Assembly (NCBI GenBank): GCA_024233305.1
Contig: JACKPV010000040.1
Span: 1 to 64,000, forward strand
Length of the DNA: 64,000 bases
Reading direction: 5' to 3'
Origin: Verrucomicrobiales bacterium
Lineage (GTDB): Bacteria; Verrucomicrobiota; Verrucomicrobiia; Limisphaerales; J093
The position numbers were made by a program, and so were the translations under genes. Below the pieces are notes generated by a model that made no database searches, had not been told where the DNA came from, and was given only the letters and a program-made list of their open reading frames with translations. This document shows, piece by piece, positions 52,164-59,854 of this stretch. Every line of letters begins with the position of its first letter. Positions within the stretch are counted from its first letter, which is position 1.

Positions 52164-53452
52164 GAACCGTGGGCGGCCTGCTGGACCGGATGATCGAGCG
52201 CGAGAACTTGCTGGCGGCCGTCTGGCAAGCCGCGAGGGGACGTCGCGAGCAACCGGCCGTGCAGACCTGGCTCGCCCGCCTCGATGACGAACTGGACCGG
52301 CTCCGCGACGAGATCGGCAGCGGCCGGCCACGTTGCGGTGAATGCATCACCTTCACCATCCACGATCCCAAGGAGCGGCTCATCACCGCGCCGGTGTTTC
52401 GCGAGCGCGTGCTGCATCACGCGGTGATGAACCTCTGCGGGCCCGTGCTCGACCGTCGCCTCATCGCGCACACTTACGCCTGCCGGCGCGGCAAGGGCAC
52501 CGTGGCCGCGCTGCGGACGGCCCAACGGTTTGCCGCCCGAAATCCATGGTTCCTCAAGCTGGATGTCCGGAAGTACTTCGACAGCATCCCGCATGAGCAA
52601 TTGTTCGCGGCACTCGAAAAGGTCTTTCGCGAGCCCGCAGTGCGTCGGATCCTCGCCACCCTGGTGACCGCCTACCGGCGGGGCACTGACCACGGGCTGG
52701 CCATCGGCACGCTGGTGTCCCAGCACCTCGCCAACTTCTATCTGGCGCCGCTCGACACCCTGGTGTTGCAGTCCGTGCGGCCCGCCGGCTATGTCCGTTA
52801 CATGGACGATCTCGCGCTCTGGACCGCCGATGGGGAAAGCGCACGCGAGGGGCGCGACCGGCTGGTCGAGTTTGCGCGGAGACAGCTCGGACTCGAGTTC
52901 AAGACCGCCTTCCTCAATCGAACGCCCCACGGCATGGATTTCCTCGGGCACCGGGTGTTCCCATACCGACTGGCATTGAGCCGGGCCAGCCGGCGTCGCT
53001 ACGTTCGCAAGGTGCGCCGCCTCCACGTCGACTGGGCAACCGGACGCCTCGCCGAGGACGTGGCCCAAGTCCGGGGCGCCGCCCTGACCGCCTTCACCGG
53101 CCATGCCGACTGCCTCGCCTGGCGACGCCGCATCTTACAGGATTTGGGAGACGGGCCGCAGACAGGGACCGCGTGCTGCGCGGCGGCAGCTGGATCAACA
53201 ACGGCAGGAACGCCCGGTCCGGCAACCGCAACGGCAACGACCCCGGCAACCGCAACGACAACTACGGGTTCCGTCCCTGTCCCAGCTCCAGCAGTCGGCC
53301 GGAGCGTCCTGGTGGAACAGGCCCGTCTTCCGGTTCCGTCGCCCTGCGCGATGGACAAAACCCCGAATCCCTGCCGCTGGTCGGTAGCCCCCACGCCGTG
53401 GAGCGTGGCGGGCCAGGGCGAGCGGCAGGGCCATTTTTCCTCCAAACCATGA
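52160..53452 (+). CDS. DGR reverse transcriptase
   Basis: 430 residues. RT motifs in order: TFTIHDPKERLITAPVFRER, ALRTAQRF, FLKLDVRKYFDSIPHEQLFA, the DGR-specific IGTLVSQHLANFYLAPLD (IGxxxSQ instead of QG), YVRYMDDLALWTA (Y-x-D-D) and GMDFLGHRVFPY. The folded part ends near the tryptophan-rich CLAWRRRILQDL (53111-53146). The last ~100 residues are read from TR sequence in another frame and become Ala/Thr/Pro-rich, so they may not fold. It makes a mutagenised cDNA from the TR transcript. It overlaps HRDC and the ROCO gene by 4 bp each. Confidence 0.95.
   Translation: MRTVGGLLDRMIERENLLAAVWQAARGRREQPAVQTWLARLDDELDRLRDEIGSGRPRCGECITFTIHDPKERLITAPVFRERVLHHAVMNLCGPVLDRRLIAHTYACRRGKGTVAALRTAQRFAARNPWFLKLDVRKYFDSIPHEQLFAALEKVFREPAVRRILATLVTAYRRGTDHGLAIGTLVSQHLANFYLAPLDTLVLQSVRPAGYVRYMDDLALWTADGESAREGRDRLVEFARRQLGLEFKTAFLNRTPHGMDFLGHRVFPYRLALSRASRRRYVRKVRRLHVDWATGRLAEDVAQVRGAALTAFTGHADCLAWRRRILQDLGDGPQTGTACCAAAAGSTTAGTPGPATATATTPATATTTTGSVPVPAPAVGRSVLVEQARLPVPSPCAMDKTPNPCRWSVAPTPWSVAGQGERQGHFSSKP
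53162..53285 (+). repeat. DGR template repeat (TR)
   Basis: 124 nt matching VR 51456-51579 except at 17 of 28 template adenines. In the VR frame it would encode RDRVLRGGSWINNGRNARSG and then NRNGNDPGNRNDNYGFRPC, full of AAC (Asn) codons as is typical. It lies within the 3' part of the RT frame and ends 164 bp before the ROCO start codon. Past 53285 the match decays. Confidence 0.95.
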
Positions 53453-56400
53453 GCCGGGAATCACTCGAACTCGCCCGTAACCGCATCGCCGACTGTCTCC
53501 AGCAGGAAGCCGACGGCACATTGGTGCAGCGCCGCGATTATCTGAACCTCGCCGGTCTCGAATTGACCGACGAAGAACTCGTCGCCGAGTTCGATCCGGA
53601 AGGCGGCTACCTGCCCCGCATCAGTCTGGCGAACCTGATCCACCTCCGCTACCTCGACCTCACCGGCAACCGCCTCACCGAACTCCCCGAGTGCCTCACC
53701 CGCTTCACCGGCCTGGTCTGGCTCGGGCTCAACTTCAACCGGATCACGCAGCTGCCTGACTCGATCGGCAACTTGGTGGAGCTCCAGCGGCTCTATCTGC
53801 GCGGGAATGCCCTGGGCGCGCTGCCGCCGGGCGTGGGCAGCCTACGTGCGCTCGTCGAACTTGACGGCCACGGGAATCGCATCACGGAGGCGCCGGTTTC
53901 GCTCCTACCCTTGCTCGACGAGAAGCGTCCGGTGGGGCCGCTCCATTTCAACTTCGAAGACAACGGCAGCCAGTGGAGCGAAGCCGTGAGCGCAGCGGAG
54001 GGGGCGAAAGCCCAACGGGTCGCGTTGGGCAATTACCTCCGGCAGATGGGGGTCGGGTCGCGAATGCTGCGCCAGGGCAAGTTACTGCTCGTGGGCGAAG
54101 GGGGCGCGGGGAAGACCACCCTGCTCGATGTGTTGGAGGGCAAGGATTACAACCCCAACTCGGACAGCACGCATGGACTCGAGCGCCGTCCGCTTCGACT
54201 CACCGCCGCCGATGGCTGGGAGGGAACGCTCCACGCCTGGGATTTCAGTGGCCAGGCTGCCATGCGGCCAACGCACCAGCTCTTTTTCACCTCGCCCGCG
54301 CTTTATCTCCTCGTCTGGAACCACCGCGACAGCCGCGAGGACAGCAGCAAGGAGATCACCGAATGGCTGACGCTCATCGACCAGCGGACCGAGGGCCGGG
54401 GGCGGGTGTTGCTGGTGGCGAAGAAGGCCGAGCACCGGAGCGCCGAGCCGCCGGACTACGACGAGATCCACCATCGGTTCGGTCCGGACGGAAACGGAAT
54501 CCTGATCGAGGACGGCTGCTTCAAGGTGGACTCGGAGGGACCGGAAGCGGCGGAACAGGTCCGCCGATTGAAGCAGCGCATCGCGCGCTTCGCAGCGGAA
54601 GAGGCTCCGGCCTTCAACGAGGAACGCCCTACGAGTTGGATCGAGGCGCAGGCGCACTTCGCGCGCCTGGGAGGTTACCGCGAGGTTCCCGACACCACGC
54701 ACGAGTTGGATGCCACGGATCCCCTGCCCGCAGTGGCCCCGCCCCAGGGGCCGGCGGAAACTCCGCCCTACATGGAATGGGGGGAGTTTACCAGAACCTG
54801 CAGCGAGACCTTCCACATCACCGATCCGGAGGAGTACGCTCGTGCCCAGAACCGCCTCGGCACTCTGGTATGGGTGGACACGGAGCGCCTTCGCTGGCTG
54901 GATCTGGCCGACCAGGAGCCCGCCTGTCGGCTCGTCGTGTTGAATCCCGACTGGCTGAGCAAAGCGATCGGCTTCGTTATCGAGCGGGACAGCGCCGACC
55001 AGGTCCGCACCAAGGGGAAGGTGCCGGTCCAGCCCGACGACGTCCCCGCCGGACTCGTCTCAAAGCCGCAGATGAACGCGATCTGGTCGAATCCGCCACA
55101 ACCGAAACACACGCCGCCCCTCGTCTTCCCCGAAGGTCTCTTCGATTTCTTCCGCCAGCTGATGCGCGCGTTCGATATCGCCCGCCCGGTTCGGCATGGC
55201 GGCAAGCATGACGGCGAATGGTACCTCGTCCCCAGCCGCCTGCCGACGTTGGCTCCCGCAGCCTGGAAGGAGGAAATCCGTCGAGACGGCTCACCGCGGG
55301 TTTTCTGGCGCGCGGAACTGCGGGTGAACCACGACGAACCTCTCAACGCCTGGCTGGGGCTGGCGATCTTCCACCGCTTGATGATCGTCCTGCACGGCGA
55401 TGCGCAAGGCCGTCAGGATTTCGCGCGCGCGGCCCACTGGCGTCGAGGGTTCATCCTCGCGCCCGCGGGTACCGGACAGGCGCGCATCGAATACAACGGC
55501 GCGCATCGGAAGGGATCATCGCGGGGTGTCGGTTTCGACATTCAGGTGGCCGCCCATCAACCACGGGAACTGTGGGCGGTCTTCTCGGAAGCGTTGCGGC
55601 ATGTCATTCAGGACCTCGAGCGGCACTACGGCTACGCCAGTATTGATGTGCAGCGTTTCGTTTCCTGCCCGGCCGACAAATGCGACCGGGAGTCTCATGA
55701 GCGGTTCTTCATGCCGGAGGACACGATCCGTGAATCCGCTCAATCCGGAAGCGAGGACTGGAGGAAGGAGACCACCGTCTGCAACGTCGGCAAATGCGGC
55801 AGGCGCATCGAGTTAGGCTGGTTGTGGGACGGGCGGGCAGTGGAAGATCCCGGCCAACAGGACCGGATCGAGAAGAAGATCGATCAACTTACCGAGAGCA
55901 GCGAGGAAATGCGCCGCGAGGTCGGCGCCAGCCGGCTGGAGATCGAAGCATCAACCCGCCAGATGGCGGAACTGCGAAGCGAACTCGCCGACATCCATCA
56001 TCGACTGGAAGCAGGCGCCCTGGCATCCGAGCAGGCCTTGCGCCGGATCCTGGAAGGGCAGGAAGAGCTGGGGCGCAGCCTCCGCGAAGCCTTGACCCGG
56101 GCGAGCGAGGAGTTGCGCTCCCGCCTCCGGGCGTACCAGACAACTCTGGCTGGCGAGAGCGATGAACTGCCCCGCCTCTATACTCTCCGCCCGTTAGGCC
56201 GGTGGACGCTGCCGCACTTCGGGCGGAAAAAGTGGCGATTGCGGCTCCACTGCGAGAAAACCGCCCATCCGGCGAGGCTGTTTTCCAACGACGGGCAGGG
56301 TGAGTTCATCATCCCCGAGACCCAGCAGTTCTTGCGGACGGTCGGCCCTTACGTGAAACGGGTGTCCACGCTGCTGGCCGCCTTGGGACCCGTCACTGCG

Positions 56401-56706
56401 TTGATCAGCGGCACCGACACCATGGTTGCGGTGACTCCAGCGATCGTTTACGGACTCGTCGAGTGGGCGCGGGCTTACCAAACCCCGATCCGCCGTCTGT
56501 CAGCAATGATCGAGGAAGAGTCCGCCGCCGGCGTAGATGGAATGGTCGACACTGGCCAGCGCCCGGTGATCGCCGAGAAGCGAGGTCTGCTCTGGCTTCA
56601 CAATTATCTTCGCGCTGACCCCAAGCGCCTGAACCGCCTCGGGTTGTTGGCAAAGCGCGACCCCCAGGGCCGGACCTGGTGGGTGCTACCCGAGGTCGAC
56701 CCGTGA
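53449..56706 (+). CDS. ROCO-family protein: LRR, Roc GTPase and COR domains
   Basis: 1,085 residues from ATG 53449, overlapping the RT stop (ATGA). Leucine-rich repeats at about 60-150 (LRYLDLTGNRLTELPECLTR, LQRLYLRGNALGALPPGVGS). Roc GTPase: P-loop LLLVGEGGAGKTTLLDVL (~211-228), switch-like HAWDFSGQAAMRPTHQLFFT (~261-280) and VLLVAKKAEH where most members have NKxD. The COR region (~400-750) contains LVVLNPDWLSKAIGFVIE. A coiled coil (~805-890; IEKKIDQLTESSEEMRREV) and a C-terminal segment with LHNYLRADPKRLNRLGLLAK follow. ROCO proteins dimerise and act as GTP-dependent switches. Here the partner is probably the DGR target protein, but this is inference. Confidence 0.9.
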   Translation: MSRESLELARNRIADCLQQEADGTLVQRRDYLNLAGLELTDEELVAEFDPEGGYLPRISLANLIHLRYLDLTGNRLTELPECLTRFTGLVWLGLNFNRITQLPDSIGNLVELQRLYLRGNALGALPPGVGSLRALVELDGHGNRITEAPVSLLPLLDEKRPVGPLHFNFEDNGSQWSEAVSAAEGAKAQRVALGNYLRQMGVGSRMLRQGKLLLVGEGGAGKTTLLDVLEGKDYNPNSDSTHGLERRPLRLTAADGWEGTLHAWDFSGQAAMRPTHQLFFTSPALYLLVWNHRDSREDSSKEITEWLTLIDQRTEGRGRVLLVAKKAEHRSAEPPDYDEIHHRFGPDGNGILIEDGCFKVDSEGPEAAEQVRRLKQRIARFAAEEAPAFNEERPTSWIEAQAHFARLGGYREVPDTTHELDATDPLPAVAPPQGPAETPPYMEWGEFTRTCSETFHITDPEEYARAQNRLGTLVWVDTERLRWLDLADQEPACRLVVLNPDWLSKAIGFVIERDSADQVRTKGKVPVQPDDVPAGLVSKPQMNAIWSNPPQPKHTPPLVFPEGLFDFFRQLMRAFDIARPVRHGGKHDGEWYLVPSRLPTLAPAAWKEEIRRDGSPRVFWRAELRVNHDEPLNAWLGLAIFHRLMIVLHGDAQGRQDFARAAHWRRGFILAPAGTGQARIEYNGAHRKGSSRGVGFDIQVAAHQPRELWAVFSEALRHVIQDLERHYGYASIDVQRFVSCPADKCDRESHERFFMPEDTIRESAQSGSEDWRKETTVCNVGKCGRRIELGWLWDGRAVEDPGQQDRIEKKIDQLTESSEEMRREVGASRLEIEASTRQMAELRSELADIHHRLEAGALASEQALRRILEGQEELGRSLREALTRASEELRSRLRAYQTTLAGESDELPRLYTLRPLGRWTLPHFGRKKWRLRLHCEKTAHPARLFSNDGQGEFIIPETQQFLRTVGPYVKRVSTLLAALGPVTALISGTDTMVAVTPAIVYGLVEWARAYQTPIRRLSAMIEEESAAGVDGMVDTGQRPVIAEKRGLLWLHNYLRADPKRLNRLGLLAKRDPQGRTWWVLPEVDP

Positions 56707-56804
56707 GCTGGACCCGGACAAATGGCGCAGGGGTCGGTTCCTGATGTTTACACAACTGTTGGTCCCGGCTTCTTGGCCCCGACACTCCGGACGACCGCTT
56801 TCCC

Positions 56805-57605
56805 CTACCCGCTTCCGGGCTCGGGAGGCGCCGGAAACCACGGCAGTAATTCCGCGGTGACCAGTTCGTGGCCGGCGCGGTTGGGGTGGTTGACCTGGGA
56901 CATCAGGTCCGGGAGCGGACGACCCGCGGCAAGGACGCGTTGGAAGGCGGCCAGACTGTCAACGAGCCCCACCGAATGTTCGCGGGCGAGCCGGCGGACC
57001 TGTTCGGCGTGGCGGTTGAGCGGGTCGGCGGGATCGTCAAGGCGGGCCCGCTGGTCGGGCGTCGGTGTGAGGAGGAGGACCTTGCTGCCGTGCGCGAGGG
57101 CGTTCGTGATCATGGAATGCCAGGCGCTCTCCGCGGCTGCGAGGCCGATGCGGCGGTCGTTCAACGCGTAGTCGATCAGCACCACATCCGGCCGCCGCGC
57201 CAGCACGTCCCCCGCGAAACGCCGCGCGCCGCTCGCCGAATCTTCGCCGCCAATCGCGGTCACCGTCACGTTGATGACCGCGCAGGGAAAGCGCTCCTTC
57301 AAGGCGCGGTGCAGGAGGTGCGGATAGGCATTGAAGGTGTCGACGACGGGGGTCCGGAAGTAGCCCGCCGGCACGCTGTGTCCGTGGCAAACGATGTTGA
57401 CCGTGCGATTGGTCGGCCAGCGCCGGCCGAGTGCTTCGACGAGTGCGGCCAGGTACGTCCGCGCATCCGCGCCCTGCGCGGCCGGGGAAGCCGCGTCTCC
57501 GGATGGTTGGCCGACAATCGTCTCTCCGGCCCGGCCGGCAGCCGGGACGGACAGGAGCACGACCAGACCAAGGACGAGAGTTGCCGCGGTTCGCTTTGCC
57601 TTCAT
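56805..57605 (-). CDS. SGNH-type hydrolase, secreted
   Basis: 266 residues with a signal peptide (AATLVLGLVVLLSVPAAGRA). The nucleophile block reads VCHGHSVPAGY (GHS instead of GDS), with AIGGEDSASG, DYALNDRRIG (Asn) and VNHPNRAGHELV (His). The family hydrolyses esters such as acetyl-xylan or lipids; the substrate is unknown. It converges on the ROCO gene, about 100 bp away. Confidence 0.85.
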   Translation of the reverse strand: MKAKRTAATLVLGLVVLLSVPAAGRAGETIVGQPSGDAASPAAQGADARTYLAALVEALGRRWPTNRTVNIVCHGHSVPAGYFRTPVVDTFNAYPHLLHRALKERFPCAVINVTVTAIGGEDSASGARRFAGDVLARRPDVVLIDYALNDRRIGLAAAESAWHSMITNALAHGSKVLLLTPTPDQRARLDDPADPLNRHAEQVRRLAREHSVGLVDSLAAFQRVLAAGRPLPDLMSQVNHPNRAGHELVTAELLPWFPAPPEPGSG

Positions 57606-57686
57606 GTTCCCCGGATTGAACCCCGGAACCGCCGCGCGGGCAACCGTGTCGGTCGGGCGAACGGCGCCCGCCGAGGTCGCTGCCGT

Positions 57687-58136
57687 TCAACCGGCCGGCC
57701 GGGCGACGGGCCGTCCGCTCAGCACCAGCTCGGTGGTTGCGAGCAGCTGGCCCGCCATCTCGACCCGCGCCGACGCCTGCACGAGCCCCGCGAGCCGGCC
57801 GCGAATCTCGGCCTGGACCCGGACGACGTCGCCGGGACGCGGGGCGCCCAGGATTTTGGCGACGCGCACGGCGGTCAATCGCAGGTCGGCCAGGGGAGGA
57901 ACGTCCGGATCGCTTTGGGCCACCACGCCGGCCAGTTGCGCCGCAGCTTCGATGAGCAACACACCGGGCAGGAGCGGCTGCCCCGGAAAATGCCCGCGCA
58001 GGAAGGGTTCGTCGCCGCGCAAGGTGTATTCGGCGCGCCCCGACCGGCCGGGATCAAGGGCCAGCAAGCGATCGAGGAACCGGAACTCCGGACCGTGCGG
58101 CAGCGCGCGCAGGGCTTGGACGAGATCGACGCTCAC
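57687..58136 (-). CDS. FabZ-like hydroxyacyl-ACP dehydratase
   Basis: 149 residues from GTG 58136. Hot-dog fold with YTLRGDEPFLRGHFPGQPLL (the catalytic H and the H-F-P-G motif), then LPGVLLIEAAAQLAG, which carries the E in the active helix. C-terminal strands lack the usual FabZ K-F-R-R. It is the last gene of the operon and its start overlaps the LolA-like stop by 4 bp (GTGA). It is consistent with a dehydration step in polyene or fatty-acid synthesis. FabA/FabZ paralogues cannot be ruled out. Confidence 0.85.
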   Translation of the reverse strand: MSVDLVQALRALPHGPEFRFLDRLLALDPGRSGRAEYTLRGDEPFLRGHFPGQPLLPGVLLIEAAAQLAGVVAQSDPDVPPLADLRLTAVRVAKILGAPRPGDVVRVQAEIRGRLAGLVQASARVEMAGQLLATTELVLSGRPVARPAG

Positions 58137-58906
58137 GGCTGGCCTGGCTCGACGACCTGGAAGTCCGGCGGAAGCGGGTACTCGAACCGGTCGTCTGGGA
58201 GCGGCGGATTCACGACGGCGTTGGTGAAGTCGTTGCGCAGGCTCGAGCCGTCGGCGAAGCGCATTTCGTTGGCGCGCATTTCGAAGGTGGCCGGTTCGAG
58301 TTCGAGCTGCACACCGGTCATGAAGCGGCTGGCGGCGGCGCTGCGCGGGGTGAGGCGGATGAGCAGGCGACCGTCCTCGACCTGCGGCGGCGCCACCGTG
58401 AACCGGGCTTCGAGTTCGGCGCGGTTGGTGGCGAAGCCGGCATCCAACAGGGCCAGCGCGCCCCGCCAGGTTTCGCCCGCGCCTTCCTGCAGCGGATAGC
58501 GCTCGACGCGTTTGAGCCGCGGGTAGATCACCAGGAGTTCCTTCGCGTTGCGCAGCGCAATGGTCCGGGCCGGCTCGCCGAGTTCCCACCGGAAACGGTC
58601 CGGCGCGGCGAACCACAGGCGCCCCGGCGTGCGGAGCGGTTCTTTCAGCGCCTTGAGGGAACGCGTCTGGGTGAACTCCGCCGACCACGTCCGGACTTCC
58701 GCCTGCGCGTGCAGCCATTGATCCAGCAACGGCGTGGCCTCGGCGGCGCGCGCGGGGCCCGCCCAACCGCAAAGCAACAGACCGAGCAGCCCCGGCAAGG
58801 CCCGCCGGAGAGGCGTCGAGCAACGCCCGGCGACGGGAACCCCGGAGCGGGAGGCGAAGGAAACCCCGGGGCGACCGGGGGAGGAGGGTGGGTTCGGGTG
58901 GCTCAT
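58133..58906 (-). CDS. LolA-like outer-membrane lipoprotein carrier
   Basis: 257 residues with a signal region (LLGLLLCGWAGPARA). WSAEFTQTRSLKALKEPLRT, then GRLWFAAPDRFRWELG and NAKELLVIYPRLKRVERYP, match the LolA fold. It probably shuttles a lipid or lipoprotein through the periplasm for the neighbouring operon rather than for general lipoprotein sorting. It starts 3 bp after the acyltransferase gene stop. Confidence 0.87.
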   Translation of the reverse strand: MSHPNPPSSPGRPGVSFASRSGVPVAGRCSTPLRRALPGLLGLLLCGWAGPARAAEATPLLDQWLHAQAEVRTWSAEFTQTRSLKALKEPLRTPGRLWFAAPDRFRWELGEPARTIALRNAKELLVIYPRLKRVERYPLQEGAGETWRGALALLDAGFATNRAELEARFTVAPPQVEDGRLLIRLTPRSAAASRFMTGVQLELEPATFEMRANEMRFADGSSLRNDFTNAVVNPPLPDDRFEYPLPPDFQVVEPGQP

Positions 58907-58909
58907 GAT

Positions 58910-59854
58910 TCAGAGGGGATCGGGCGCCGGGGGCCAGAGAGGAACGAAATGGTACCACTGGTCGGCATAGTTCCGGATGACGGGTTCGAAACCGGTCATG
59001 ATGCGTTGCGCCAACCGGCGCCGTTCTTCGCGCTGGCCGAGCGCCCGGCGGTCGTAGGCAAACTCGGGCAGCACATGCGCCTCGTAGCCGCGGCCTTCCT
59101 CGACGATGTAAACGCCGGCCAACGAACAACCCGAGGCGCGCGCGAGTTCCGCGGGAGCGACCGAGGCGTGGAAGGGACGCCCGGCGAGGGTGACGGGCAC
59201 CGCGCCCGGCGCCGGCGGACGATCGATCAGCATGGCCACGCAGGCGCCGCCTTCGAGCCGCTTGATGATCTCGACGAACGCGAAGGCGTCGCGCCCGACA
59301 ACGAGGGTTTCGATGCCCCACCGTTCGCGCGAGCGGCGGCGCAATTCGGTGAGATCGCCGGCGGGTTCCTCCTGGGTGATGACGAGGAGGCTGAGGCCGC
59401 GCTCGATCAGCAACGGCGCGCCGATCTCCCAATTGCCGAGGTGCGGAGTGAGCATCAACACCCCGCGACCACGCGCATGCATGGCGGCGAAACGCTCCCA
59501 ATCGTGCAGGGCCACAAAACGCCGGGCGAGCGGCAGGCCGGCCTCGAACCGCATGAGGTCGGTCAGCTTACGGCCAAAGTTGAGGAAAAGCCGGTCGGTG
59601 GCGGCTTCGCTTTCGGCCCGGTTCCCGTCGAACCAGGGCAGCAAATTCCCGACCACCACCGCACGTCGCCGCGTGTGCAGGCGCCCGTAACCACGGGCCA
59701 GTGCGCCGGTGAAGGCCAGGCTGAAGCCAAGCGGCAGGACGCGCGCCAGACCCAACCCAGCGCGCCAGAGCGTGCCCTGGTAGAAGGCCGAGGGCCGGGG
59801 CGCCGGGCCCGCAGGCGACGACCGGACGACTGGCTCTGCGACGGCGCTTTTCAT
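58910..59854 (-). CDS. LpxL/HtrB-like acyltransferase
   Basis: 314 residues from ATG 59854. TPHLGNWEIGAPLLIERGLS contains the H-x4-E catalytic motif of LPLAT enzymes, and MLIDRPPAPGAVPVTLAGRP the downstream D-R/P-x-G site. It transfers an acyl chain to a lipid in the membrane. Start and the MMPL stop overlap by 4 bp (ATGA). Confidence 0.88.
   Translation of the reverse strand: MKSAVAEPVVRSSPAGPAPRPSAFYQGTLWRAGLGLARVLPLGFSLAFTGALARGYGRLHTRRRAVVVGNLLPWFDGNRAESEAATDRLFLNFGRKLTDLMRFEAGLPLARRFVALHDWERFAAMHARGRGVLMLTPHLGNWEIGAPLLIERGLSLLVITQEEPAGDLTELRRRSRERWGIETLVVGRDAFAFVEIIKRLEGGACVAMLIDRPPAPGAVPVTLAGRPFHASVAPAELARASGCSLAGVYIVEEGRGYEAHVLPEFAYDRRALGQREERRRLAQRIMTGFEPVIRNYADQWYHFVPLWPPAPDPL

Noticed and set aside
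53173..53448. ROCO start placed at GTG 53173 as the true start
   Set aside because: This would translate the TR and a low-complexity linker; the ATG at 53449 overlaps the RT stop as in the neighbouring genes, so it is preferred, though the extension is kept as a finding.
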